Both the position numbers and the translations under genes were made by a program. Below, piece by piece: positions 32,570 through 46,400 of a DNA stretch of 64,000 nucleotides. Under the pieces are notes generated by a model. It had not been told where the DNA came from and did not search any database. It saw nothing but the letters and a program-made list of their open reading frames with translations. Every line of letters begins with the position of its first letter. Within the stretch, counting starts at the first letter, position 1. The stretch comes from Paramarasmius palmivorus. Taxonomy: Eukaryota > Basidiomycota > Agaricomycetes > Agaricales > Marasmiaceae. The stretch covers positions 558,001 through 622,000 of the forward strand of contig JAYKXP010000020.1 of the NCBI GenBank assembly GCA_037176845.1. Direction: 5' to 3'.

Positions 32570-32865
32570 TGGAAAAGAGTTGGTAGAGTTGAGTGGAAGT
32601 GACGACGGTAGTGGTGGTTGATGAGCAAGGATGGGCACTGGGTCCAAAAGCGGAGTTTATATGAGGACGCGTCAGATTGTACTTGTTTGTACTAAACGCG
32701 CTCGTTTGTTGAATCCAATCAACAAAGGTGCACACACGTGACTTGCCCGCGGTATAAATACCCTTGCACTCTGCGTCCTTTCGTTCCCTCAACTCCTCTA
32801 CTCCCAACCACCACCACTCAACCACTTCAACAAACTCTTTCACCCTCTTCTTCATATCAACTATC
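32570..32865. promoter_or_regulatory. Divergent histone promoter (H2B minus, H2A plus)
   Basis: In this 296-bp spacer a TATAAATA box (32753-32760) faces H2A, and a TATAAAC-type box (complement of 32655-32661) faces H2B. A CCAAT motif lies near 32715. The elements are seen directly. S-phase regulation is inferred from other fungal H2A/H2B pairs. Confidence 0.75.
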
Positions 32866-33407
<542 letters not shown>

Positions 33408-34560
33408 ACTGGTTTCTTTGGCGGGTCGTGTTGTTTCACCTATACATTATTCCTTTTCTCTCGTCTTGTATTACAGTGTATGATTATATTCCGCATATTC
33501 TACTAGCCCAAAAAAAAACTTCAAAACACTAAACGTTTCTGTGTGACATGTGTTTGGTTATCGCTGCTCCTTTCTCTTCTACCATTATGGCTTTCGTTCG
33601 TATAATCCCGGTTCTTTTGCAGGAGATGATTCGAAAGAACTCGTGGATGGTTTGGGTGCGCGTCGACTCTTACCAATAAGTCCTAAATCGCTCACTCTTT
33701 CATCCAGACATGAAAGCATCTCCGTACCTCTGCCCATTGTTCCCTTTCAACGCACAGAACACCAGAAGACCCCAAGAGACCAATATGTTTGTTTCTCGTC
33801 TTTTGACGGCCTTGTTTGCTCAGTGGGCCTACGATGACTCAGAAAAAGGATGAATCGGACCCGATACCCTTCAAGTTGTGCGCACTGCTCAAACGCTGTT
33901 TGTTCTGATAGCCCATTGCCCTAGCATCTTTTGTCTTCAAGCTAACGGCCCAAGCACTACAAAGATGGAGAAAGAGGTCGACTTCAAGACGATTGGTTGG
34001 GTGGAGATTCTGTGAAGGGGAAAGGGCCAAGGTGTGTGGACTTTGTCAACTACAAAGATTTCTTTGTCCTGATTCCTTCGTCCTTTCAGCATAGACCATG
34101 ACACAGAGCCTCGCCAACCTACGCACGCGTCAAAGATGCGGATTCCGAAAACACAGGCCAGACCATTGGGCTTCAGTATCGATGGCCATTGGTAGACCAA
34201 GCCGTATCGTCTTAGTAGCAGAAACCAGGACGAAACACGAAAAGCTCCCACTGTATCCAAACTGGCTCGCCTTGCCGAGGCAAAAAACGAAACCTCTCAT
34301 CTCAACGCAAACCTATTCCAGAGCAAAACATCAAACACTGCTTGTGCAAAGACTTCCAAGACGTCCTTCATTCCGACGAATCGTGCCGTGGCTGCAATAT
34401 TTTACTTCTGTCACTTTACATTCATCATCGGCCGTCCTCTTTTTTTCTCAAGATGCAACATTCGTCACTATGCACCTACTCCAACCCAAGCACAACGACA
34501 CGGTGGCCGTTCTGCGTGTCTCCTTGCTGTTCGGGACCTACAGATGCTGTTGAGCGAATG

Positions 34561-35278
34561 ATGTACCAGAGATCTGGCACAGATCGTCGTGGAAGGGCTC
34601 TTCGCGATGTGAGCACCTCAGTTAGCCTTTCGTTTTACACCTGGTTGCTGATTCTTCACCTGGAACGTGTAGATGACTGGAAGACAAGGATACCCAGAAC
34701 ACAAGTCGTTTACCAGCTCTTATATACGCACTTCGGCGATAGGAGCAACGCGTACGCAGACCACTCGGTACCACATTCTTCGTAACTCAAGATGCCGCAT
34801 GTTGAATGGTTCTTCTAAAGCACATCGTTTCTGGCTCTGCACCCAGCGCAGTAACACGGGGGCCGTCCAGGCCCGTCTAGATGTTGCTGTCTTTTACTTC
34901 ATAGTGACTAGCCTGATGGATGTACCAGAGATCTGATCGAGAGGTGACAGGGAATATGGGCCACCAGCTCTCAGCGTGAGTACCTCATCTTTTCGTTCAA
35001 CGTACTTAGTTACTGATCCTAGGCTAGAACATGTAGATGACCAGAAGCTAGTCGTTTGCAATACAAGCACACCTTGGCAGTCTTCATGGCCTCGAAAACA
35101 ACATAGTGTGTACGCGTACGCAGACCAAGCGGCGGCAACACATACATCGCAAGTTTAAAGACGCCGTATATTGGATGTGCCTTCTATAGCGCATCACTTC
35201 CAAACTCTGCGCCTGCTCGAGTGCCCAGCACAGTGACACGGGGGCCGTCCTGTTCCGTCCAGAACTTGCTATATTTCA
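34561..35278. repeat. Diverged tandem duplication, period about 359 bp
   Basis: Landmarks recur in the same order 350-365 bp apart. ATGTACCAGAGATCTG is at 34561 and 34920. GTGAG(C/T)ACCTCA and GTAGATGAC(T/C)(G/A)GAAG follow, then CGTACGCAGACCA, and ACACGGGGGCCGTCC near 34855 and 35238. Identity is partial, so the duplication is old. Neither copy gives a convincing protein. Confidence 0.75.
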
Positions 35279-35712
35279 GTGTATGTCCCACGTCCATCAA
35301 CACTTGGATGCGAGTTCTGACCAAGCATCTCAATTGTTTTACAGGTGCTCACGTCCTCACTATTATACAAAGTCACGTTTTTTCTCGGGTATTTGCCATT
35401 CGAGGAGGTGCCTACCAAGTCATGTACCCTGCGTTTCTCGATTCCTCCCAGCCCGAGAATGTCAGTTGAAGTAATTCGCGTGGCTTCGTATGTTCTCGGG
35501 CGCTGTAATCTCACCGAAATAACCGATTTTTGCGACTAAAGGAAGGAGAACGACACCAACACTTGCAATCGCCTTGTCTACCCTCCGTCGGATCTTCGAC
35601 GCCAATTCTCATTGACCTAATAGGCTCTCCGTGAGCGGTGAATGGTTGACTCATCGTTTCGCTAAGTCACACAAACTGTCATTTCATTGCAGTCAATGTC
35701 GTTTGCGAAGGG

Positions 35713-35720
35713 TATAAATA
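35713..35720 (+). promoter_or_regulatory. TATA box of questin-oxidase-like copy 3
   Basis: TATAAATA sits only 34-41 bp before the start codon at 35754, so the 5' leader must be very short if this is the working box. Confidence 0.5.
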
Positions 35721-35753
35721 CCTACCCCAGCTACCAGTAATTCTCAAGCAACC

Positions 35754-37465
35754 ATGGCTACCAAGGCAAACTCGAGCTCTCAAACCCAGACCAAGTTCTT
35801 CGATCTCTGGCCAGTTCCGTCTGCGCCTCCCTTCCCTTCGTCGCCCAGTAGGATCGCAGGAGCTACTCCAGAGTCGACGCAGAAGCTTCGTGACTTGCTC
35901 AAGCTAAACCACGAGAATTGGCATATCTTTTATGATGAGATTGGTCGACATGAGTGTGTTCCTGCCTTCCACGTCGCTTTTATCTTCCTCTCTGACAATT
36001 TATGCTCTTTAGCCATATGACACACCACATCATCGCCTTGTGGTCCCTTGGAGCCGACGCAAAAGTTCTCCAGGCCGCGTACGACCTTCATGTCGTCTTG
36101 CAGGTTCCTGTGGGCGGGGACAAGGCTGAACGTATCACCAAGGACAATGTTTTTGATCATCTTGGTGATCGAACGTGAGTAGGGTTGTTCTGGTTATGGC
36201 AGCTTCTTCGCTAACGTCTACTACTCTCTAGCTACTACAAAGCTTACATGGACTTCTTCACCGAGGTTGTTCGTGAGAAAGGCACCGCAGCTACGTTGGA
36301 GGAGTACATCTTCGCCGACAAGGCCAACTTTGGGAGTACCAACAAAGATGATCAACATCCCGAGATGTTGAACCGGTTCCTCGGAGGACTCTTACATTCG
36401 ATTATCCATGTGGGCTATGGCGTGGAGTTTGGGATTCCAGGAATGGTCGTCGAAGGTTCGCTTTGTTTTTGATTCATGCTATGAACTCGACTCAGGCGCC
36501 TACATCTCTAGGTCTTGCCCAGACGGCCGTGAGCGATGATACCAGCAGTCCTCTCGTTCTGCAGTCCCTCTTTGCAGAGTCCAACGGTGTCAATGGGGCA
36601 TCGGGTAAAGACAAGAATGGTGTTCACCTATTCACCGTTCTCGGACGCGTACTCCAAGACGAGCGTTTTGAAGTCAATTTTGATGGATCCCTTCAGGCAT
36701 TATTCGTGCTGTCGGACAAGCTTGCTGGCGCCTGTTTCGATGCCGCCGGTGACTGGTTGCCAGATATGCATCCCTCGTCGGAACTTGTACAACAAAAGAT
36801 ACAGGAATTGGAATGGGCAGTCTCCGTCATGTGCATCATCTCTGGGTTTGAGAAAGGCAAAGAATATAATGCTGATTTCATTGGGTGAGCTATTTCTTTC
36901 ACTTGACTAAGCATCTCTTCCTCGACTAACCGCGTGACGATATAGGATGCATTTTGTTACTAGCTCGCTCTTCTTCGGATCCCTGGTACCCGCATTGGCT
37001 CCTCGCTCCCAAGCCCTTCTACTTCGAACCTACTTCTCCCTCGTCCTCGCAGTTTGGTCCACACTCGGCAGACCTCAGCTCGATGTTGAGGGGTTCTTTG
37101 CTGCTTCGCCTTCCTTCGAAGGTCCGAACCACACCCCAGCTCCAGCCAAATTCGCCCTTGCGCCATCCACGAACCCGAACCCATGGTTGGAGATTTTTCG
37201 ACGAGCTCTCGTCCACCCGGATGATCATCTGGCCAAATTTCAGAGATCCATGCATCATTACGCGAATAAGTATGGATCGGTACATGCTGGATACTTTGCG
37301 AACGCTGAGTTGCCTGGTGCGGATAAGATCGATGGAACGTTGTTTGTGAGAGGCGCTGTGTTGGCTGCAAAGAGGTTGGCCAGGGAGGTGGACGAGCTTC
37401 CCCCGCACATGACGTTTTGGGATCGCAGGTCCTTCAATCGAAGCGTCACAAAGAGCATCTATTAA
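35754..37465 (+). CDS. Questin-oxidase-like protein, copy 3 (DUF4243 family, 492 aa)
   Basis: Exons 35754-35953, 36013-36174, 36232-36455, 36512-36884 and 36946-37465 sum to exactly 493 codons. It starts MATKANSSSQTQTKFFDLWP and carries LLKLNHENWHIFYDEIGRHD, HMTHHIIALWSLGADAKVLQ, MLNRFLGGLLHSIIHVGYGV and DWLPDMHPSSEL, ending PHMTFWDRRSFNRSVTKSIY. The conserved His-rich helices match questin oxidase/AflY, which oxidatively opens anthraquinone-like rings. The substrate here is unknown. It is in opposite orientation to copies 1 and 2 and looks fully functional. Family membership is strong. The biochemical role is inference. Confidence 0.88.
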
Positions 37466-38884
37466 AACAATGAGTAAGATGAGTACGATAACCCTGTATG
37501 TACGTCTAGTCGAAGCAATTAATATTATGCTTCCATTTCACAAAACTCTAAAATTCTGATGAAGAGTGAACACTCAAAAAAATACGTCTGAAAGAAATGA
37601 TGAAATGTAACAAGTAGTGGAACTTTGTTCTGACTCTGAGATCAACTGGAACTTGGGGCTCTCGGACGTATGCGGTGTGACTGTGAGATCCGGTGCGACG
37701 CGTAATTATAATACTAGACCTTCTCCATGACCTTCACCAATCAAGTGAACTTCAAGCTACAAAACACCCCAGAACGTTTCACAGTTTCAAATTCTTATAT
37801 CATGCTCCAAAGCCTCGAAAGCCTCATCGCCGAACAATTTGATGCAACAGCTCTGTTACAGTGTACACCCTTTCCAAGAACGGCAGGATTCGAAAGACCC
37901 AAAACACGCGTTACGTCGCATAGTTCCTACTAATTAGGGGCATGAACAGTTCGTCGGAACCATAGAAGGAGGCTTCAGGTCAAGGTAAGTAACCGCTTTG
38001 CTCCCTCGACCTGCAGTATTCCAATTCCATATTCTTGAAAGACAGAGAATGACTCCAAGCATCACACAACACTGCGATGCTGTTCACAAAATTGCATTTA
38101 ATCGGCCCGGTCGCTGATATCTCTATACAGAACGGAAAATAACATACTTCAAGGTTGAAAATTGATGGCGACAATCATGCTCCTTGCCTGAAAAGAAGCT
38201 GTCACTTCAAGTCAATGGACTCGACGTCGATCTCGCATAGCCCCATATCCGGATTTTGGACTCAGGTCCTCATGATGCACTATGAGGTGGAGTGGCATTG
38301 CAGCCTCGAAAGACGTAGTCCACAACTCAGGTCTCCCTCTTCCGCGGACGAACACCCACCTCGTTTAGACTTCAAATTTCGTCGAAACCCATCTTTTATG
38401 TGAAATCTGTCCGCCTGTGCTGTCGAGAACGCTGGAACGATGATAAGAAGGGCTAAAGCCCAGAAATATAGGCTGTGAGTCACTATGCGATATGTTTGTT
38501 ACCTCTGGCTAGTTCAGCCCGTGGAGCACGCCTTTGGACAAAGCATCGGATAGCATTGTAACAGGGATGAATGGGTTCATTCTCGCAACATCATGTATGG
38601 ACAGCATTTTTCGGCTGTCTCATGCCGAGCACCACCGGAACATGAATATCGCCTTGATTTTCGTCTTTGACAGTGTCTTGCTGAGCAAGAAGCGCTCTCC
38701 CATGGATGGAGAGAGGGTGCCGGCTGGGTCCTTCCAAGGCATGTTTCATGTCAATTGATTTACGGTATCGACTCGTTATCTGCTATTCGCGGTGTCGGTC
38801 TCCGAGTGAATTCTGAAGAATATAATATGTCGAGTTAAAAGTGCAAGTTAAGTACCCTCGATCTTTACCGTTCTTCACTGCGCG
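37466..38884. other. 1.4-kb interval without a gene
   Basis: I see only short frames. One hydrophobic minus-strand stretch near 38480-38280 resembles a signal sequence but has no ATG and no convincing continuation. Confidence 0.5.
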
Positions 38885-40023
38885 ATGTCAGATATTGGAG
38901 GAGAAATTGGCCTGCCCCAATTAACTTCTCAAGATGTCCATGGAAGGCCACCTTACCCCACGTGTGCCTACATTTGCGTTGGTACTTTGGGAGTACGCCA
39001 TTTCCGGCTCCTGGAAGCCACCTATTTCTTAGCTGATCGTTTCCAGATGTTTCTTTGGGACTTTCTTATCCACATGAAGGACGATTATCGCCTTCTATTG
39101 AAACAAAGGATCACATTGATGACAGTTGGGTACTTTTGGTCCAGGTAATATTCATTTGATTCGTGATGATGTATATATTCTGAAATACTGCATAGACTGA
39201 GCTGCTTGTGCAGCATGGCGGCCACAACGGTATTCTTTGGTGAAAAAGCACTTTAGCGATACTTGCTATAAACTAACGCGGGCTACAGTTTTTCCGCTTA
39301 ATGAATGGTGTTACACTCTGGGTAAAGTCATGTTTCGGATTTTCCCTGCCTACGTGGTCTCCTCTTCTCTTCTTCTCTACCTCTGCATTCGTGCATTTTA
39401 TATAGGAAACCGCCGAGTCATTACTGCCTTCTCGATTTCGTTCTTGGTAGTAACAGGTTCCTCGGCTATTGTCCCAGTACGCGATACGGCAGCAAAAGTA
39501 GCTCCCACGAACCCATATTGCACGTTGCAAACCATCAGCACAGATCTTCGACTCCATCAAGCGCTAGCTGTGGCGCCGTTGGTCAACAACTTGGCCGTTT
39601 TTCTAGCCATTGCGATAAGCCTTATGCCTTCCAACGACGGGCTAGAAGGACCCCAGAGTCGATCTAGAATTGACAATATCTGTCATACCCTACGTGGAAA
39701 ACACCTACCCGAACTCTCGAGGACGCTCTGGAGAGACTTTCAGAAGTATATGCTGTGAGTTTGGTTCAGTCAAGAGCGTATCTTGGTCTGATGAGATCAA
39801 ACCTCAATCTAGAGCATTCCTCTTTACAACCTTACTGGTCATAATCGTCCCCACGACCAATTTCTTCCCGCAAATTTGTGGGTTCATTCTGGTGGCGCCT
39901 CATATGGCAATTCAAAATTGCATGATCTGCTACCTAATTCGGAACATCAGAACTGCCTTCTTAAAGCCCGACAGAAACATGGACATGGCTTTGGATTTCC
40001 TCGTTAACTCGACCACATCGTGA
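38885..40023 (+). CDS. Multi-pass membrane protein, DUF6533-like
   Basis: At least four exons from ATG 38885 to TGA 40023. The first exon contains FQMFLWDFLIHMKDDYRLLL followed by KQRITLMTVGYFWSR. This is the W-D-x-L-x(3)-D-E/D-x(3)-W/L pattern of the DUF6533 domain found in agaricomycete membrane proteins. Later exons hold hydrophobic segments: VSSSLLLYLCIRAFYIG, ITAFSISFLVVTGSSAIVP, ALAVAPLVNNLAVFLAIAIS and FLFTTLLVIIVPTTNFFPQI. The pattern suggests about seven helices. A Cys-containing loop (NPYCTLQTIS) lies between helices. The function is unknown. Receptor-like roles have been guessed for the family but not shown. The intron near 39758-39810 is approximate. Confidence 0.62.
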
Positions 40024-40163
40024 CAGGCAGGCGCACGATTACTCGTCCGTTATCCTGCCAAACCAGTAACACCCGAATTCTGGTCTGTCTTCGCCTGTCT
40101 TCCGAGTGTGTTCTGTCGTTTGTTGATAATTTGTACATGGCTAGCTGTATCCCTAGATCAAAA

Positions 40164-41880
40164 TCATGTAGAGTCATTACTTCTCCGTGTTGGGTGTTCC
40201 TCCGTGACATTTCTACTATCATCCTCTTCCCCGTCAAACAGTAGAGTGGCCTCTTCGTCGTCGATACCGTCGCGTGTCGTTTGTGCTGGTTTTGTCACCT
40301 AATTCATGTAGGCGATGAGAAATCTGAGGAGTAATGACGCTCAAAGCGTGATGTACGCACGACAGTGAAAAGCGCCGAAGACAGAATAATCAGTGTTCCT
40401 AGCACTGAGAGGTACGGTATTGTGTAATCAAAGAACATTCTTTCAAAGATCAATGCAAAAACAATCTAAAAACATACGCTTTGAGTTGATCGTTAATGTT
40501 TCTTTGGGGTTATAGAATAATGTACCTGAGTATATACGGCAAGGGTTCCGCGCCCTAGAGCATCCCTTTGGAGACCCATTGTAGACAAAATCTGAATGGG
40601 TATTAATTAAGCGAGAAATTACCAAGGGCACGAAGATGAAACAGACCTGGGCAAGGAACCCGAAGATACCTATAACTACCACCAAGATCCACCAGATTAA
40701 ATGCTTTGGATTAACGAAAGGTACTCGCAATATGCACATCCTGTCAGGGTACTGTATTCAGAGGTACTTAAACCAGGTGTTCTATTTTAGGACACGTACA
40801 GAATAGCCGAGCCCAAAACACACATCAATGCGTATGCAGTCAGAGTTTGAACAGGTAGTGATCTTTTCCCAATGACACGAATGGCGGTCCCTTATGAGTC
40901 CCATTTCAATTGTGATGAATTAAAAATACTGCCTGGGCACTTACACCCGCCGGTCGTTCCAAGTACACCGAAGAGAGCAAGCCTGATGCTCTATGTCAGC
41001 TGTGCTAGCATCATTTGTAAACGTGCTTACCCGACTGCCATTACTCTTTGGGCGGCATCAACAGAATTCTTCCCGTTCTCGTCGGTATTTTCACCGAATA
41101 AAAAGGGTGGACGAGCGATGAGAATGACACCGCTTAGACTGAATGCTGAGGCAGTGGTGAGAAGAGTTATCTGATATATGTTCCATGTTTCAATTTACCT
41201 CCAGCAAGTCCCTCTTTAAGGTGAAAGGTTTCTTTGAGAAACAGTGCACCAGAAATGGCGGTGCAAAAGGGAACCAAGAACGTCAATACGGTCGCAGTCG
41301 ATAGTGGGAGGTAGACAAGGGAGTAGTATAGGCCGAATATTGAGGCGAAGCTGAAGGGTAATGTCACGGTTATAAGCTCAGAGACTCGGAACACCACGAA
41401 TACCAACGCACCTGAAAACTCCTCGTAAAACCAGCAGGCCTCGAACCTCTGCTGGGCCAAACCATATATCCGATATTTGGTTGTGATACCTGTCAGCAGC
41501 CTTGTCAGATCGGGAAACACATTCCCGTCAGCTGCTCGTGCACCTACATGTATACCATGCAACACATATAAGTAACCACCTTGGCAGGGTCAATTCAGTC
41601 GCTGCCTGTCATACACTTTCTTATCGTACCATACGTATGAGGATGAGCTTTTCATCATGACGCAAAGGTTAGCAGAAACATCTTAAACTTTCGACAGTGT
41701 ACTCACCTCCAAAATCGGAATTGACGGATCGATTTGGTTAGCTTTTTTCACGGCGACATCCATGGCCGCAAAACATCCTTGACCTGCTCCGATGAGAAGA
41801 AATCCAGCATTGTTGTCTATGAACGTTCTTCCAGAGGAAAGAAATCTTTCCTGCGGCGATTTTGTGGTCTCCGACGACAT
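40164..41880 (-). CDS. EamA/DMT-type membrane transporter (SLC35-like)
   Basis: About ten short exons on the minus strand. The start MSSETTKSPQERFLSSGRTF leads to AGFLLIGAGQGCFAAMDVAV. An exon chain reads GLLVLRGVFSFASIFGLYYS then VYLPLSTATVLTFLVPFCTA and ISGALFLKETFHLKEGLAG, the signature end of a first EamA repeat. The second repeat is seen in SAFSLSGVILIARPPFLFG, QTLTAYALMCVLGSAIL, WWILVVVIGIFGFLAQ, GRGTLAVYTQ and the final helix. The acidic C-terminus (GIDDEEATLLFDGEEDDSRN) faces the cytosol. DMT carriers move nucleotide sugars, drugs or metabolites. The substrate cannot be read from sequence. The exon after residue 60 is short compared with relatives, so one small exon may have been missed. 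Confidence 0.75.
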
Positions 41881-42151
41881 GGATGCGCTGAAGTTGTATT
41901 AAGGACCTAGGTACTGTGCGGTACTGGTTTGAGTTGCGTTCGGGTCAGAGGCCATTTCAGGGCTATTTAAGGCTTACTATCACCGCCCGGCTGCTGATTA
42001 AGATTCATCGTGAGGTAGAGAAAAGGAGAGATAAGATAAGCTTATAACAAGGAGTGATTAAATGACGTTTCGAAGTGCGGACAATGACATTCTTCTGTCG
42101 TTACACAATCATCTATTTGATACATTTCATTTCTAGGCTCGGTAACATCCT

Positions 42152-43461
42152 CTAAACCAGTTTGAGAAGATCACCAAGGACACCCATTGCAGTAACTGCA
42201 GCCCCAGCCCCAGCCCCTTGAATAATCAGCGGCCGAGGGCTGTAACGTTCTGTGTGGAACACAATGATGTTATCTGAACCTCCCAGTGAGGTAGCGAAAG
42301 GATGGTCTGTGGGGTATCTAGATGAATGGTGTCAGAACAAAAAATTGCGGTAAAGAGGTCTTATGACTAACTCTTCCAACGCTGCCTTCACTTCCCCCTT
42401 CTCTGCGTCTACCACACCAACGAAGCGTAGGACTTTACCATTCTGGCTCGCCTTTTTACGTTTCTCGTCGAATGCCGCATCAAACTCTGGCAAGCGAGCC
42501 ACAAACTCGTCGCCACTGACAATGCCCTCGAGAGCCGGTGGGATCAAGGAAGCAGTTTGTACGGATTGGAAAGATTGGAGAGATGGTAGTGGAGTTGATT
42601 TGGTTGCTGGGGAGAGGGTGATGGTTCGGGAAAGAATTGTGAGTTTCCGAGCTACGTCGAACCCATTCAGGTCGTCTGCTGGATGAGGTTCCTACGTTGA
42701 AATGAATGGTGAGATTTGAATCACCCCAAAAGAAGACCTCGACATACGGTATAACCCTTTTCCCGCGCTACTTTGACTACCGAAGAAAAACTTGGGCCAT
42801 CAGGCGATCCTGCTGAAAACTCATTGAAGATGTAACTCATGGTTCCCGAGAATACGCCTTCGATTTTTATGACCTAAAAACGCGTCAAACAAGAGTGAAA
42901 CTCGGAAGATAATCAACGTACTTTGTCACCGGTGGCCACAAGTTCTTTCAAAGTCGAGATCACCGGCAGCCCTGCGCCGACAGTCGATTCGTTTAGGAAT
43001 CGGGCACCGCTTTCTTTGCTGGCAGCGATGATTTTCTCATACAGACTGAGTTCTCCGGAGTAGGCCTTCTTATTTGGTGTAATGATGTTGATTCCGGCCT
43101 TCAACCACGCAGGGTACAGACCTGCAACGATGTCCGAGGAAGTATTGTCGATGAGCGCAACTCTCGACGACGATGATACCAGAGACGCCAGATTTTGGGT
43201 GAGTTTATCGAAATCTGGCTTTTCTGATGAATTCGCAAGAGTATCTTTCCAGCTTTCTGTAGATTTGATTGGTGACAAAGGGGTGAAAACTGTTCGAGAT
43301 GAAGATGTCAAAGACACGAGACGAAATGGGGATGACTCTGGAGGGATGGAGAGCAATTGATTAATGAATTCCGAACCAACAAGACCAACTCCTACAACAG
43401 CAACATTGATGGTTGGGGGCGACGACATGGCTGAACGCAGAAGAGTGCTCACTGACACCAT
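42152..43461 (-). CDS. HOM6: Homoserine dehydrogenase
   Basis: This enzyme reduces aspartate semialdehyde to homoserine, the branch point to threonine, methionine and isoleucine. Four or five exons on the minus strand from ATG 43461. The Rossmann NAD(P) motif is in VAVVGVGLVGSEFINQLL. The LIDNTSSDIVAGLYPAWLKA and NIITPNKKAYSGELSLYEKI segments and FLNESTVGAGLPVISTLKEL are the conserved substrate and catalytic regions. The C-terminal exon ends VTAMGVLGDLLKLV before TAG 42154-42152. A second in-frame ATG 11 codons in would remove the N-terminal extension MVSVSTLLRSA. Either start is possible. The length agrees with fungal relatives of about 370 residues. Confidence 0.93.
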
Positions 43462-46400
43462 TTTTTGAGACGGAAGACAGATTATCCTATCATCTTATCG
43501 TCAGATAATCGTTAAGAAGCGTGATCCGTGGCGTCATTAATGTTTATTACTCTGCTCTTGTTCTCCTCCTTCATCTTCGCATTTAAAAAAACAGTTACAG
43601 ACCGGCGCGAGCACTCTTAAGCTGAAGGTTAATTCTCTCTTCAATCGTGTGCTTGAGTGTTTGACTGAATCTGTCCCTTGCAGCCCGTTTGGACCAGACA
43701 TTTCCAATGCTGCTCTCCGCTGCCAGGAATGATGTATCAAGTACCTCACTGCGGTTCGACCGCCATAATAAACGACCATAGTTGATTCTTCGAGCTGGGT
43801 ATGGTGAAAATGAATCTCCTCCTTTACATTAAGGCCGGTCAAGGCCGTACAGCAAGGAGTCGGAGGGTCATGTGTAGTGACTTCTGGGCCACGATTGGAG
43901 GACTTTTTTCTGGGGTAAGCGACGCTTCCAAGGCTAAATTTCTGTTTTCTATGGACCTATTCATACGGTCTGGTCAAGGGAATTTGCAAACAGTTTCGCC
44001 AATCACTTCATAGACTGGCTTTGAACCCAGCCACTATCGGTTGAAGCCATTCTTCCTCGATTGGAATGTTCATTCAAAATTTGTCAGGTCGGTAATACAC
44101 GTTTCCGCATTGTGGTCGGTGTCCGATTGCTCCAAGTTCTTGTGACTATTCTCGTTTTAACTCTGTCCTTCAAACCGACTCTCAGCCCCTTCTGACCAAT
44201 ATTATTATAGGCTTCAAATCCACGGACCTCTTTCGAACTACCACTTACGAACTGGTGGCACGATGTGATGGGATCGATCATTACGCTAAGTCGTCGTTCT
44301 CAAGCAGGCTGAGATATGAATATCACTGAAAGTGGGCTTCTAAACCCTCTTGCTCCGGATTGCTATCTCTTTGCATTTGCGACCATAAGCAGTGAATTAT
44401 TGACGTTGGGAAGAGTATGAAGGCTGCTTGAAGCTCAGTCCTCCAGGCACGAACTCTTCGACACATCTTTTTTTCACCACTGGCATTCTGAAGCGCGTAT
44501 GTTAGATGACTGGTTTACGGAATACTCGTACTTATCGCTTTCCGTATCCCACAATACAGCTCTCGATCAGGGGCATTGAATGTGTTGAATCTTATCAAAC
44601 ATATGTCTGTTTGAGAGGCTGGCTTTCACAAGCTCAATCCATACCCACGTCCTTCAAAGGATGGTCCATTCTGACGGTAGCTTTAATGTCACTTTCCTTT
44701 TACTGATGTGCTACAGCGACTTCGCGACGTCGCACTTGTCACTGTAGCATCTTTACGACGCATAAACGGGATGACATTGGCTTTGCTCCGGCCCGACTCG
44801 CCTCATTCTAGGTTTTTGCCCATTCGACATGCGACATGGGCAGGCATGCTTAGCGAGATGCAGGCTTCGAAGGTCACCGAAGCAAAATCAAGGGTGATCA
44901 CTTTCTGCGCAATCATCTCATTGGAAATACTTTCATGTCTTCGGTTGACCGGTGCGTATTCCGGGACCTCTTTTTTTCGATGTTTCCAGTCCCTGATTCT
45001 AGCGTAGCCCCGACTGTAAACGATGTCTGGAAGTATGTTCGTCCGAATCGTAATGGCGGAGAAAGAGATAGCATACCGAAAATACCGCCGAGCGGAGAGA
45101 TACAGAGCCATTCAAGCCTTCGCTGAAATCACTGCCCTATTCTATGGGCCTACCTTCTCCAAGTTGTAGGCTAGCCGGCAGATGGATGTCGTAAAGCACC
45201 GATTGGCTCCCGCGAACCCTCGAATTGGATCCAGGTCAAAATTAGATGGGTTTTGTGCCCCATAGCAAGTATTCTTCCTTCTGATAGCATCGTAAAAGTC
45301 GTCTCCGACGACGCGTTCTGTCAGCCTCAACAGGGAAGATGGTTTCTTTCTACCCACGAAAAAGCGCTTTTTCCCCGACCAAAACGCCACCTTTCCTCAC
45401 CTTCTCAGTTTGAGCCCTCGCACCGCTATTCTGGGATGGCAAGTGAATACATGGACCTATTAATCAGAAAATCTGAATTACGACCTTACGAGTTGGACGG
45501 CACATTCCGGCCAACGGAGATTCCCAGGTCACTGAAGGTCGTGGTCAAAATATATCAACATCTCCCGACATGTACTTTGCCTTACATACATCCCGAACGA
45601 GAAATCCTAGCACCATTTTTTCTCTCTCACGCCGGAGATTTCCGGCATGCTCAACAGTGATGCTAGTGATGTACAGTACTCATTTTGTCGTTACGGGGAT
45701 CGAGAAAGTGGTGGGGAATCAGAAAACCATACATTCTGACATTCACTATTCAGTACATGTACGAGAGATCCTCACGGTGGCGTTCATCCAGCAGCGCCCA
45801 CAAGGACATGTTATCTTCTCCGCGAACACGCAATCAAGCTAGACTCGTTGTCGGAGATCCCCAGTACAATCATCCGCCATCCGGTGAAGTATCATACAGC
45901 TATGAACGCTCGAGCCCCAAGGAGTGGCACAGGATCCAGCCACAGTTTTCCAAGTAGGATATATTGCAATCCGCGGCAACTTGTAGTCACGGTAGACTAT
46001 AATCAAGATAAAATGTTCGACATAGAAGCTCTTCGTTCTGTGCATTCAAGGAGGCGGAACCGATAGCACTTATGCTGTAGAAAGCCTTGCGGGATGATCG
46101 TTGTCCACACACTCGGTCTCATCGTACCGAGCTACCGGAGGTGCAGAAAGGTTCGTCGGCCGACTTTGGAGTACCTCGAGAACATTACCTTATCGGCCAC
46201 GATTAAAGCGCACTTACTACTGGATAATTGAAAGATCCAGAGAGCTGCGAGTAGCAGAAACGCCCGAGAAAGATTGATCTGCCGATACACAGAGTAGAAA
46301 TCCAATCTGTCTAATGTCGACGCCACAATGTAGTACTTGATCCCAACATAGTGGCGTTGCGAATTTTTTGCGTAATGACGGTCCAGTAGGAGTCATGAGC

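Larger units (their letters stand above)
33408..35753. other. 2.3-kb gene-poor interval with a diverged tandem duplication
   Basis: No gene can be supported. Open frames here are short and match nothing I know. The right part contains an imperfect tandem duplication (separate entry), and the last 40 bases hold the core promoter of the next gene. Confidence 0.55.

Noticed and set aside
38280..38483. Minus-strand hydrophobic start resembling a secreted Cys-rich peptide
   Set aside because: The frame has no ATG, is preceded by a stop, and I could not find a splice partner that supplies a start.
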